Shown piece after piece: positions 7,697-15,008 of a stretch of 33,308 nt of DNA; position 1 is the stretch's first letter, and the number at the start of each line of letters is the position of its first letter. Source of the DNA: an uncultured Clostridia bacterium (GTDB taxonomy: Bacteria > Bacillota > Clostridia > Lachnospirales > Lachnospiraceae); the NCBI GenBank assembly GCA_947643415.1, contig CANRWA010000039.1, forward strand, positions 1-33,308, written 5' to 3'. The notes below the pieces were generated by a model that saw only the letters and a program-made list of their open reading frames with translations, searched no databases and was not told where the DNA came from. The position numbers were made by a program, and so were the translations under genes.

Positions 7697-10048
7697 TCAC
7701 AAAGCTGTACTGTGTATGGTAACATTCTGAAGCATCACTGTTTTTTTCTTTACCCGGCACATATTAGCTGTGCTTCCGGCATCTCCATAATAAATATCAC
7801 ATAAGCTGGCAGCGCGTTCTATATCTGTAGAATCATCATAAATCCCTAATCTGGTTTCCTTATATTCCTGTAAGAGATCGCGGTACTTCTGCAGAATACC
7901 TGGCTTTGTTTTACGCAGCACCTCTCTCACTTTCGGATCCGGACGCCACCACATCACAAACTCCTCCTGGTTTTCACGGAAGATCTGAAATACTTCCCTC
8001 ATCTTGTCAATTGCCTGATCACCAAAGCTAAAAAGTACATATACGCTTGTGGCATAGAGAATCACTTTTTTCCGGCTTCCATCCGGGCGATATATCTTCT
8101 GACGCCATTCTTCCGGAATGCTGCTGTCGGGATTCATTTTCAAAAAAGGATCCTTTCCTTCTTGATCCTGAACCGGAGAACCAAGTCCCACGATCTTATC
8201 TTCCCACATTTCCTTTGTCTCCTTTCCCGCAAACTCTGTCAGCAGTTCCACATACACATCTTTCATCTGTTCTGACTGTACGATTACCTGGTCTGCATAG
8301 ACAACTCCAGGCATATTACAAAAATACCGCAGAGTCACACGTCCCCTCTCATCCTTTTCCTGTATCTCATCCATCACAAAAGGTGGGATATACACAAGCT
8401 TGTCTGTATATTTCTTCAGGTTTCTGGCATAAAAGAAGGGGTGGATCGTCAGTCCATAACTGTATTCATCGTAAGGGCATTGTATTATGATCCTATCTGG
8501 ATGATGAATCTCAAAATTGTATTCCTCATAGGAAGTGATCTGAACTCCCCTGGGGTAATCGGTCTCATAATGCGGTTCATCCTTCTTCGTATTGCCATAA
8601 TCATCTTTATAATAATAGGGTGCCGGAATAACATACACCTCTGTATCTTCCTCTTCCATCGCCGCCTGCCATACACTCTCCATCGCATTCCAATAAGAAA
8701 CTTTGTATGGCACAAATACAACTTCTCTTTTTTCTCTTATATCATGGCTGATGCTCTCAGCCAAAGTATTTTCAAATGCGGTTAATCCGGCAAAAACATT
8801 CTGGATCACTGTCTCATCGGCAGAATCTTCTATGGCATTGACAGCACTTATACTCTCATGCAGCCGGAATACTTCCTCACAATATCTCTCTAGTACACGA
8901 ACTGTCGCATGGCCTTCACCACATTCACTTTCTATCATCGTGCCAAGCTGAATCGCCACATTCTGGCATTCACCAAGAAGTTGTGCCGCGACATCAGTTT
9001 GTCCCTCTTCGGCCATCTGCCGGATCTGTTCATGTGCCTCCTGAAAGAGAGGCAAAAAATCCTGCACCTTTTTCTGTAATGTTTCCTTAGGAAGGCGCTC
9101 CCTCTCTGATTCTTCCATCTCTTCTCTTGAGAACTTGTATTGGAAAGGCTCTATCTTCATTTTATCTTTTACCTGCTGGTGAATTATCTTATAAGAAGGA
9201 TATTCATGAGAATCAAATTCTCGGACTGGCGCCATATAGCTGCCATATTTTTTATACAACACTTTACCATATTCCACAGGAACTGTGATCTCTGTGTTTT
9301 CAAAAGGTACTTTGATGGTCTGAGCATAGTAGGATTTAGGAAATCGGTATGTCTTGGATTTCATATAATAAGTAATGGAGGATATCTCATCACAGTTCTC
9401 CTCCTGAAAGCGGGCTGCCACATCTTCCATAGTCCTGACTAGCTGACGTTTCATAGGTTTTGTCCTGTCAAAGGAAACTCCACAGATCCTCTCAACTCCC
9501 TGAATCGCATATTGTACCTCTTCTGTATCTAGTTCATTCTCATCGATACGATAGTTGATCTGTGCCACTAATTGCGACAAATCCCATAACATATCCTGCT
9601 CTTTTTTGTCCCTGGGCAAAAAATCCATGGCAAAAAGATCAATACTCACAATATAAGGATATCCATGAAACCGCGGTAAATCTTTTTCCTGAAGAAGAGA
9701 AATTGGATAATTGATGATCTTCGTCACCATATTATCTGTATCATGAGTCCGGTAATTCATAAGCCAAAATCCCTCTGGCAGCTCTTTTTCTGCAATCCCA
9801 AGAAACTTTTCATAATCCTTCCTCTTCATACAGATGTCAATGTCATCATCCCATGGGATGATCCCTCCATGCCGGATCGTCCCCAGCAATGTTCCCCATT
9901 CCGCAAAACAGGTAAGCTGATGTTTCTCACATACCACCCTGACTGCCTCAAGCACCTCTAGATGTGCTGCCCAGGCTCGTTTCATCATACTTGGCACATA
10001 AAAACCATCACGTACTTCATCTTCAAAATAAGAATCTGGAAATTCCAT
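7697..10048 (-). CDS. LicD-family transferase fused to CDP-glycerol transferase-like domain
   Basis: This is the first gene of the AEP operon, with a 783-residue product. The LicD domain occupies roughly residues 1-270, with AEWGTLLG (49-56) and RHGGIIPWDDDIDICMKR (59-76). A helical linker (about 300-430) has several Glu/Lys-rich heptad-like stretches. Residues about 441-783 form a GT-B-like module resembling poly(glycerophosphate) glycerophosphotransferases: HHPDRIIIQCPYDE and LVYIPPFV in the first half, then KKVILYAT, FVMWWRPDP and YYGDAGST in the second. There is no signal peptide or membrane span. The ATG at 10048 follows GGAGG by six bases; the frame stays open upstream to 10300 but overlaps the terminator and the flagellin gene. 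A weak -10 (TATAAA, complement of 10073-10078) lacks a good -35, so the operon promoter is uncertain. The next gene starts 32 bases after its stop. Confidence 0.87.
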   Translation of the reverse strand: MEFPDSYFEDEVRDGFYVPSMMKRAWAAHLEVLEAVRVVCEKHQLTCFAEWGTLLGTIRHGGIIPWDDDIDICMKRKDYEKFLGIAEKELPEGFWLMNYRTHDTDNMVTKIINYPISLLQEKDLPRFHGYPYIVSIDLFAMDFLPRDKKEQDMLWDLSQLVAQINYRIDENELDTEEVQYAIQGVERICGVSFDRTKPMKRQLVRTMEDVAARFQEENCDEISSITYYMKSKTYRFPKSYYAQTIKVPFENTEITVPVEYGKVLYKKYGSYMAPVREFDSHEYPSYKIIHQQVKDKMKIEPFQYKFSREEMEESERERLPKETLQKKVQDFLPLFQEAHEQIRQMAEEGQTDVAAQLLGECQNVAIQLGTMIESECGEGHATVRVLERYCEEVFRLHESISAVNAIEDSADETVIQNVFAGLTAFENTLAESISHDIREKREVVFVPYKVSYWNAMESVWQAAMEEEDTEVYVIPAPYYYKDDYGNTKKDEPHYETDYPRGVQITSYEEYNFEIHHPDRIIIQCPYDEYSYGLTIHPFFYARNLKKYTDKLVYIPPFVMDEIQEKDERGRVTLRYFCNMPGVVYADQVIVQSEQMKDVYVELLTEFAGKETKEMWEDKIVGLGSPVQDQEGKDPFLKMNPDSSIPEEWRQKIYRPDGSRKKVILYATSVYVLFSFGDQAIDKMREVFQIFRENQEEFVMWWRPDPKVREVLRKTKPGILQKYRDLLQEYKETRLGIYDDSTDIERAASLCDIYYGDAGSTANMCRVKKKTVMLQNVTIHSTAL

Positions 10049-10164
10049 GGTGTTCCTCCAATAACAAAAAATTTTATAGCGAAAAATGGCTAGCCGAAAA
10101 CGCAGCCATCTGAAAAACACTTCATGTTTTTTGCTCTGCATGGGATGGGCTTTCCTGATAAACG

Positions 10165-10202
10165 AAAAAGGATACCCCGATATAAATACCGGGATATCCT
10201 TT
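10165..10202 (-). terminator. Rho-independent terminator of the flagellin gene
   Basis: Read on the minus strand, the stem pairs 10195-10202 with 10167-10174 (8 bp, AAAGGATA) and 10190-10193 with 10176-10179 (CGGG/CCCG). One C-A mismatch separates the two blocks, and the loop is ten bases of A and T. It is followed by a run of U (10169-10165). It lies 49 bases after the flagellin stop and should separate the abundant flagellin mRNA from the LicD-AEP operon, unless read-through occurs. The remaining 10049-10164 contains a 7-bp AAAAACA/TGTTTTT hairpin and a GGCTAGCC palindrome but no gene. Confidence 0.85.
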
Positions 10203-10250
10203 CTACTATGCATTGTACAACTTTTCCAAATCTCCATGCACTCAGAGCGA

Positions 10251-11069
10251 TTACCCGAGAAGTGAAAGCACTCCCTGATTTGCCTGATTTGCCTGAGCAA
10301 GCATTGAAGTAGCTGCCTGCTGAAGGATGCTCTCCTTGGCGAATCTGGTCATCTCATCAGCCATATCTGTATCACGCAGACGGGATTCAGCGGACTGAAG
10401 GTTCTCAGCAGTATTGTCATCTACTTTGATTGTGTACTCCAGACGGTTCTGGTAAGCACCCAATTTAGAACGCTCAGTAGATACAAATTTCAGCATGCTG
10501 TCAACAGTAGCAAGCATTGTAGCATCTTTTCCACCTGCTGCACCATTCAATACATTAACTGACTGCCATGTAGCTGCCTTGATGGATACTTCAATACCCT
10601 GACCATCATTAGCACCAACCTGCAGCCACTGTTTAGAATAGCTGCCATCCAGCAATGTTTTCTTGTTGAACTCAGTATCTGTCTTAATTCTCTCGAACTC
10701 TGTCTTCAACTGATCAATCTCATCCTGAATCTTCTGATAATCGTTCTCTTTTGTGGACTCCAGAACACCGCTGTTACCAGCCTGAACTACCAACTCACGA
10801 ACTCTCTGAAGAATTGCATGCTGCTGATCCATAGCACCCTCAGCTGTCTGGATAAGAGAGATACCATCCTGAGCATTGTCAGATGCTCTGTTCAGACCAC
10901 GAACCTGAGCTCTCATCTTCTCAGAAATTGCCAGGCCTGCTGCATCATCTGCTGCACGGTTGATTTTGTAACCACTTGCCAACTTCTCTGTAGATTTTGA
11001 AAGATTATTTCCTACAATTCCCAACTGTCTGTTGGCATTCATAGATGTAAGATTATGCTGTACTATCAT
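10251..11069 (-). CDS. fliC: Flagellin
   Basis: This is the filament subunit, exported by the flagellar type III system. At 272 residues it is a short flagellin consisting of the conserved D0/D1 N-terminal part (MIVQHNLTSMNANRQ, SGYKINRAADDAAGLAISEKM), a very small variable centre (about 140-185), and the conserved C-terminal part ending NQANQGVLSLLG. The D1 segment LQRVREL (87-93) and the following VVQ match the Toll-like receptor 5 contact patch of enterobacterial flagellins, offset by one residue from Salmonella numbering. Expression is predicted from a sigma-28 promoter at 11214-11240, a structured leader, and an AAGGAGG (11078-11084) eight bases before ATG. The leader carries a probable CsrA site. 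The gene stands alone with its own terminator, but the LicD-AEP operon follows directly. It is also called hag in Bacillus. Confidence 0.97.
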   Translation of the reverse strand: MIVQHNLTSMNANRQLGIVGNNLSKSTEKLASGYKINRAADDAAGLAISEKMRAQVRGLNRASDNAQDGISLIQTAEGAMDQQHAILQRVRELVVQAGNSGVLESTKENDYQKIQDEIDQLKTEFERIKTDTEFNKKTLLDGSYSKQWLQVGANDGQGIEVSIKAATWQSVNVLNGAAGGKDATMLATVDSMLKFVSTERSKLGAYQNRLEYTIKVDDNTAENLQSAESRLRDTDMADEMTRFAKESILQQAATSMLAQANQANQGVLSLLG

Positions 11070-11077
11070 AATTCATT

Positions 11078-11110
11078 CCTCCTTGAATTTGTATCGGCTT
11101 CCCTGCCGAT
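11078..11110 (-). promoter_or_regulatory. Putative CsrA-binding sites in the flagellin leader
   Basis: A perfect 6-bp stem, ATCGGC/GCCGAT (11105-11110 with 11093-11098), holds the hexaloop AGGGAA. A GGA exposed in a hairpin loop is the core recognition feature of CsrA/RsmA. Eight bases further downstream lies the ribosome binding site AAGGAGG (11078-11084), itself a GGA-containing site. This reproduces the two-site layout of the Bacillus subtilis hag leader (an upstream hairpin plus a site over the Shine-Dalgarno), where CsrA blocks translation and FliW relieves the block. Both regulators are encoded in this window. Confidence 0.65.
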
Positions 11111-11131
11111 TTATTTTTTTATTTATAATAT

Positions 11132-11190
11132 CTAAAGCAATGGCACATTCCCCATGCGGGCCCGGCAGTGAAATCTGCCATCTGCTTTAG
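11132..11190 (-). promoter_or_regulatory. Long stem-loop in the flagellin 5' leader
   Basis: CTAAAGCA and ATGGCA (11132-11145) pair with TGCCAT and TGCTTTAG (11176-11190), giving 14 bp with a single bulged base. The enclosed 30 bases contain a GGGCCC palindrome and another exposed GGGGA. The structure begins about 15 bases after the predicted transcription start. It has no U-run behind it, so it is more likely an mRNA stabiliser or regulatory structure than a terminator. A stable 5' hairpin is common on very abundant flagellin mRNAs. Confidence 0.55.
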
Positions 11191-11213
11191 TTATTATCTT
11201 TCTGACATTATAT

Positions 11214-11240
11214 ATATCGGAGCATATGGATAAAACTTTA
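11214..11240 (-). promoter_or_regulatory. Sigma-28 (FliA/SigD) promoter of flagellin
   Basis: On the minus strand TAAA (11237-11240) is followed, after exactly 15 bases, by TCCGATAT (11214-11221). The SigD/FliA consensus is TAAA-N15-GCCGATA(T/A), so only the first base of the -10 differs. The -35 continues as TAAAGTTT, matching the extended consensus. Transcription should begin near 11206, leaving a leader of about 135 bases. It lies just after the fliT-like gene. Confidence 0.88.
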
Positions 11241-11269
11241 CACTAAATTGAAAAAAATTATTTTTTTTA

Positions 11270-11779
11270 TTATTTCATTTCATTCAGGTAATAAGACTGA
11301 TCCGCTTTATGGGCATTCGCCATGTTTTGATAATAGCTGGATGCTGTCCTGCCATTGATACGCGCTTCCCGGATCTCACCTTTCTTTTTTGAAAGAAACC
11401 CTTTTAACCGCTCACTGTTCTGGCGCTCCAGCACCTGTATCTTCATACCAAGATCGGATACCCTGCGGATCCGTCCCTGCATTTCCAGAATATCCTCTTT
11501 GTAGTTCTCCCGGTTTGCCTGTATTTCCTTTTCCACCATCCGAAACAGAGTATCAAATCCCTGATCCAGTTGATCCAGCTGTGCGATCTGCATCCCCTTT
11601 TCATCTATTGTCTGCTGAAACTGATCCAGATCCGGGTCTTCTGACTTCAATATCGTCTCCTGCTCTTCTGTCTTCTTATACAAAAACTCCAATATATTTT
11701 CTTTTTTCTTCAGCGAATCTGCCATCATGCTGACATAGACACTGTTTTCTAGTTTTTTCTCCACATGACCACATCCCAT
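11270..11779 (-). CDS. FliT-position flagellar coiled-coil protein, probable export chaperone
   Basis: This is a 169-residue, almost entirely helical, Lys/Glu/Gln-rich protein with no signal peptide or membrane span. It has long heptad-like stretches (roughly 20-130) and a Tyr-containing tail ending SYYLNEMK. It follows fliS by 6 bases, the place where fliT (chaperone for the FliD cap and FliD-FliS export) lies in many bacteria. The sequence is too divergent to call FliT from motifs, so the assignment rests on position, size and helical character. It could also be an FlgN-like or FliJ-like protein. The start at 11779 follows AGGA by four bases. No terminator was seen between it and the flagellin promoter. 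Confidence 0.6.
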   Translation of the reverse strand: MGCGHVEKKLENSVYVSMMADSLKKKENILEFLYKKTEEQETILKSEDPDLDQFQQTIDEKGMQIAQLDQLDQGFDTLFRMVEKEIQANRENYKEDILEMQGRIRRVSDLGMKIQVLERQNSERLKGFLSKKKGEIREARINGRTASSYYQNMANAHKADQSYYLNEMK

Positions 11780-11785
11780 CTGTTC

Positions 11786-12163
11786 CTATATACCTGTTTT
11801 GTTCAAACGCATTACTTCTTTCCATGTATCCCGCATCTCACGGATACGGCCAAGCGCCTCTTCCAGCGGCTCCTTTTCTTTCCTCATATTCGCCTCCAGC
11901 AGATTCTTATATATATATTCATATACACGCTCAAAATCCTCCCAGACCGGATATTTCCGGTCAAGGGAGGCACGTAATTCTGTTATGATAGCTTCTGCTT
12001 TCTTGATATTAGTATGGGCTTTCTGTACATTCTTTTCTTCAATCGCAGTCAGTGCAATATTACAGAATTTGATCGCTCCATCATAAAGCATAAGCGTAAG
12101 TTCTGCCGGGGAGGCTGTCATTATGGCATTTCTCTGGTAGGCATTCATTGCCTTTGGATCCAT
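11786..12163 (-). CDS. fliS: Flagellin export chaperone FliS
   Basis: FliS binds the disordered C-terminus of flagellin in the cytoplasm and prevents premature polymerisation. It also helps deliver flagellin to the export gate. The 125-residue protein shows the family signature near the N-terminus, NAYQRNAIMTASPAELTLML, then YDGAIKFCNIA, and is helical throughout. The N-terminal Tyr-x-x-x pattern (AYQ) and the SPAELTLMLYDGAI block are enough for a confident call. It sits between fliD and the fliT-like gene with short spacers. GGAGG lies 10 bases before ATG, slightly longer than usual. In clostridia and bacilli, FliS-bound flagellin competes with FliW binding of flagellin, so this gene connects to the FliW-CsrA circuit encoded upstream. 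Confidence 0.95.
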   Translation of the reverse strand: MDPKAMNAYQRNAIMTASPAELTLMLYDGAIKFCNIALTAIEEKNVQKAHTNIKKAEAIITELRASLDRKYPVWEDFERVYEYIYKNLLEANMRKEKEPLEEALGRIREMRDTWKEVMRLNKTGI

Positions 12164-12207
12164 ATACTATTTTCCTCCGTTCTATTAACAAACAACAAAT
12201 TCATTTA

Positions 12208-14259
12208 TCAGTTGCCAAAGAGACCAGCCAGGGAACTCTGCTGTGACTGCAGCTTGGCAAGCGCAGTCTCCATCGCTGTGAATTTCTTATAATAAGACTC
12301 TTCAATCTCAGCCAGTTTATCTTCCCAACTCTTGATATCTTTTTCATATTCCTTGACATCGTTCTTCATCTTGATATCATCATAGAAAGTCAGGGCACTG
12401 CTGTTCTTAGTACCTGCCATCTTATCTGACATTACCTTGCGCAGATTGCCAAAAACATCTGTCAAAGTAGCAATTAAAGCATCCGGGTTATCTTCAATCG
12501 CTTTCTTCAGCTTATCATCCTGACTCGAATACACAGAATCATCCGGATCTCCATATATGTGCAGCAGGCCGCCTTCATGGTAATCCGTAGATGTCATAAT
12601 GCCAAAACTGGACAAGGCATAATTCTTGCCTTCATAGGACACCGTACTCATCATGGCACTCCGCATTCCCTGTATGATTCCATTCAATGTGGAATCACGG
12701 CGAAGAAGGGAATCCTTGATCTTATCTTCCCAAAGCTTTACATCCTCCTCTGTCATCGCCTCTTTTTCCTCACTTGTCAAAGGCTCATAACCCTTTGATG
12801 ATTCGGCACCATATAAGGTATTCATCTCTTTCATGACTTCATTATATTCTTTCAGGAATCCCTTAATGGAGTCATAAATACCATCTACGTCATTCGACAC
12901 AGAGAATGTGATCGGTTCATCTTCTTTGGTCTTTCCTACCAGTTCAATGCTCAGGCCATTTGCAGATACCGTAGCAGTAGTAGAAGTAAGTTTTGCTCCA
13001 TTCAAGATAATCTCACTGTCTGAAGCCTCAATGAGTTTCATTCCCGCCGGTTCTGTCCCTTTTGTCACTGTTCCGTCCGCTGCTACCGATATGCTGGTGA
13101 TTCCCAATGCCCGAAGGGCAGCTCCTCCAGCCGAAGTATCTGTCCGGTTTGTCACAGAAGCATAATCTGTTGCTGCAGTGTCCAGGGCAGCACGGACTGT
13201 GGTCTGATCCACTCCCTGCATAGCAGGAGACTCAGCAGCTCCATTTTTATAATATTTCGCCATTGCTTCTGGACTCAGGGCATCCAGATCACTCTGGGCA
13301 ATGCCGTCAAATACATATCTGTCAATATCTAATTTGGAGGCATCTTCACCAATCTGCTGATTTGCCCATGCCGCTGCCTCTTTGTCTGCCTGCGCTGCGT
13401 CTGTTCCGGCATCTACCAATTCCTGATACTTAGCGCCATATAATCCTGCTTTCACATATGTCGTTGCATTCTGCTTAGCAACTTCATTTTTATGTTCATA
13501 AGAAACCTTAGCCAGTGAATCCAAGGCAGCATTGTATTTATCTGTCCCTGCACCTGATGTCTGCAGGCTCTTCACAGCCTGGTCCACAATCTTTTTATTG
13601 GCGGCATTCATATTATTATAATCAACAGCATCCAGAAGAGCAGCCTTTTTACTGGTTTCATCTACAGTAAAGGCAGCTCCCGTAATAGAAAATGCATTGC
13701 TCAGCCCTGTTTCTTTACTGCTGATAAACAAGCGCTTCTGATCTGTATCATAGCTTGCATTCAGTCCTGCCTCCCGAAGTGTCTTTGTAAAATCGTTGAT
13801 CGTAGTATTTTTATCCACAACAAATTTCTTTGTCTTAGAACCGTTCTTAATGGTAATCTCTTCTCCTTCAAGGCTCGGATCCAATTCTGATAACTTGGCA
13901 CTTCCTGACTTTGCACCAAGGACAGCGCCTGTCAGATACTGGGAAGTAGCAATATTCTTAACTTCCATTGTATAATTTCCATTTACCGCATTGGTGTTGG
14001 CAGAAACCTTCGCCTTGGAATCATCCGACACAGTTGCTTTCTTTGTCTTATATGCAGTAGACAACTGCATCTTTGTCACAAAGTTATTATATAGATTTGT
14101 AAGTTTTGTATTGAGATCTGCCCACTTTGTCTGTTTCCACTCTAACTTAGTCTTTGCCTGTACTACTTTTGTCTTTTTTAGGCTCTGCGCAGACATCAGT
14201 TCTTTTACAATCGCCTCTGTGTCCATACCAGACATAAGGCCGCTCATACGAATCGGCAT
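12208..14259 (-). CDS. fliD: Flagellar filament cap FliD (HAP2)
   Basis: FliD forms the cap under which flagellin subunits fold and insert. The N-terminus MPIRMSGLMSGMDTEAIVKELM is the hallmark FliD motif, and the C-terminal coiled coil (about 625-683, KMKNDVKEYEKDIKSWEDKL to SLAGLFGN) completes the family pattern. At 683 residues it is longer than many FliD proteins (often 450-550). The extra length lies in the hypervariable, surface-exposed middle (about 200-420), which is rich in Ala, Asp, Ser and Thr and has low sequence complexity. This part varies freely between species and could carry glycans. The start is ATG at 14259, five bases after AGGAGGGG, which overlaps the flaG stop. It belongs to the flaG-fliD-fliS-fliT-like unit driven by the sigma-28 promoter at 14747-14773. 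Confidence 0.96.
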   Translation of the reverse strand: MPIRMSGLMSGMDTEAIVKELMSAQSLKKTKVVQAKTKLEWKQTKWADLNTKLTNLYNNFVTKMQLSTAYKTKKATVSDDSKAKVSANTNAVNGNYTMEVKNIATSQYLTGAVLGAKSGSAKLSELDPSLEGEEITIKNGSKTKKFVVDKNTTINDFTKTLREAGLNASYDTDQKRLFISSKETGLSNAFSITGAAFTVDETSKKAALLDAVDYNNMNAANKKIVDQAVKSLQTSGAGTDKYNAALDSLAKVSYEHKNEVAKQNATTYVKAGLYGAKYQELVDAGTDAAQADKEAAAWANQQIGEDASKLDIDRYVFDGIAQSDLDALSPEAMAKYYKNGAAESPAMQGVDQTTVRAALDTAATDYASVTNRTDTSAGGAALRALGITSISVAADGTVTKGTEPAGMKLIEASDSEIILNGAKLTSTTATVSANGLSIELVGKTKEDEPITFSVSNDVDGIYDSIKGFLKEYNEVMKEMNTLYGAESSKGYEPLTSEEKEAMTEEDVKLWEDKIKDSLLRRDSTLNGIIQGMRSAMMSTVSYEGKNYALSSFGIMTSTDYHEGGLLHIYGDPDDSVYSSQDDKLKKAIEDNPDALIATLTDVFGNLRKVMSDKMAGTKNSSALTFYDDIKMKNDVKEYEKDIKSWEDKLAEIEESYYKKFTAMETALAKLQSQQSSLAGLFGN

Positions 14260-14270
14260 ATATACCCCTC

Positions 14271-14693
14271 CTATCTCTTCTCATCTACAAGGATCCCTGC
14301 CATCTCCCACATCTTCTGAAGCATCTTGAGGGATTTCTCCGGCGGGATCTCACGAATCACCTCATCGGTATCATCGTTGATCACTTTAATCGATACCCGG
14401 TTTGTCTCTTTGTGGTATGAATATTCACAACGGGTATGTTCCATCTTGCGGTTTGCATTTTTCACTGCATCCTCAATAGAAGATTCGCTTGCCGCGCGTT
14501 CTTTCTTTTCTGCATCCCGCCCCTTATCCTGTCCTGTCATCCCTGACTCGGCCACCTTCTGGGCAACATGCTCTGCAGCCTTCTGTGAAGCAGCGACCAT
14601 AGTTTCCGGCTGTTCCTTCTCCACAGAAACTTTTGCTGCCTCCTGCGTACCATTATAGTTCGCAGCAGCTTTAGAAATCGTTTCTAATTCCAT
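14271..14693 (-). CDS. flaG: FlaG-family flagellar protein
   Basis: FlaG proteins are small and usually lie just upstream of fliD; loss of FlaG alters filament length in several genera, and the molecular role is unsettled. This 140-residue protein has an Ala/Glu-rich, probably disordered N-terminal half (1-75). The FlaG domain follows at the C-terminus, with SIKVINDDTDEVIREIPPEKSLKML near the end, and VIREIPPE is the family hallmark. I chose ATG 14693, which follows GGAGG by eight bases. The frame is open to 14756, but the upstream starts lack a ribosome binding site and would fall inside the sigma-28 promoter. The stop TAG overlaps the fliD ribosome binding site, indicating coupled expression. 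Confidence 0.9.
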   Translation of the reverse strand: MELETISKAAANYNGTQEAAKVSVEKEQPETMVAASQKAAEHVAQKVAESGMTGQDKGRDAEKKERAASESSIEDAVKNANRKMEHTRCEYSYHKETNRVSIKVINDDTDEVIREIPPEKSLKMLQKMWEMAGILVDEKR

Positions 14694-14746
14694 ACGTAAC
14701 ACCTCCATGTGTCTTTTTATCAAGATATTTTGTTGCTTTACAAAGA

Positions 14747-14773
14747 ATATCGGCATCCTGCCCTGTAAAATTA
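14747..14773 (-). promoter_or_regulatory. Sigma-28 promoter upstream of flaG-fliD-fliS
   Basis: On the minus strand TAAT (14770-14773) is followed, after exactly 15 bases, by GCCGATAT (14747-14754), identical to the SigD -10 consensus. The -35 overlaps the csrA stop codon. Transcription should start near 14740, about 47 bases before flaG. It would let the cap and chaperone genes be expressed separately from the flgM-led transcript. Confidence 0.82.
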
Positions 14774-15004
14774 ACCCTTACCGGAAAAATTGGCAAGCTG
14801 GGAAAGTACTTCCGGTGTCGCTGTACTCATGGCCTCCGCATTGGAATCCTTGATCTGCGTATAGATCTCCTTGCGGTAGATTGGTACTGTCTTGGGCGCA
14901 TCAATACCGATCTTTATCTGATCTCCTTTAATCTCCAGCACAGTGATCTCAATATTATCATTTACAATGATAGACTGATTTAACTTTCTTGATAAAGCCA
15001 GCAT
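14771..15004 (-). CDS. csrA: Carbon storage regulator CsrA
   Basis: CsrA is a small dimeric RNA-binding protein. In Gram-positive flagellated bacteria its main known task is blocking translation of flagellin mRNA. The 77 residues carry the full core: MLALSRKLNQSIIVNDNIEITVLEI, with the RNA-contacting L4/R6 region, and the conserved GIDAPKTVPIYRKEI with its key Arg in VPIYRKE. The remainder is the longer C-terminal tail common in Firmicutes CsrA. It begins 4 bases after the fliW stop, and its AGGAGG lies inside the last fliW codons, so the two are translationally coupled. The flagellin leader about 3.7 kb downstream shows a matching hairpin target. Confidence 0.97.
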   Translation of the reverse strand: MLALSRKLNQSIIVNDNIEITVLEIKGDQIKIGIDAPKTVPIYRKEIYTQIKDSNAEAMSTATPEVLSQLANFSGKG

Positions 15005-15008
15005 ATGA

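Noticed and set aside
10049..10300. An N-terminal extension of the first LicD protein reaching into the flagellin gene.
   Set aside because: It would cross the flagellin terminator and overlap flagellin codons. The ATG at 10048 has GGAGG six bases upstream, and the paralog starts at the same MEFPDSYF sequence.
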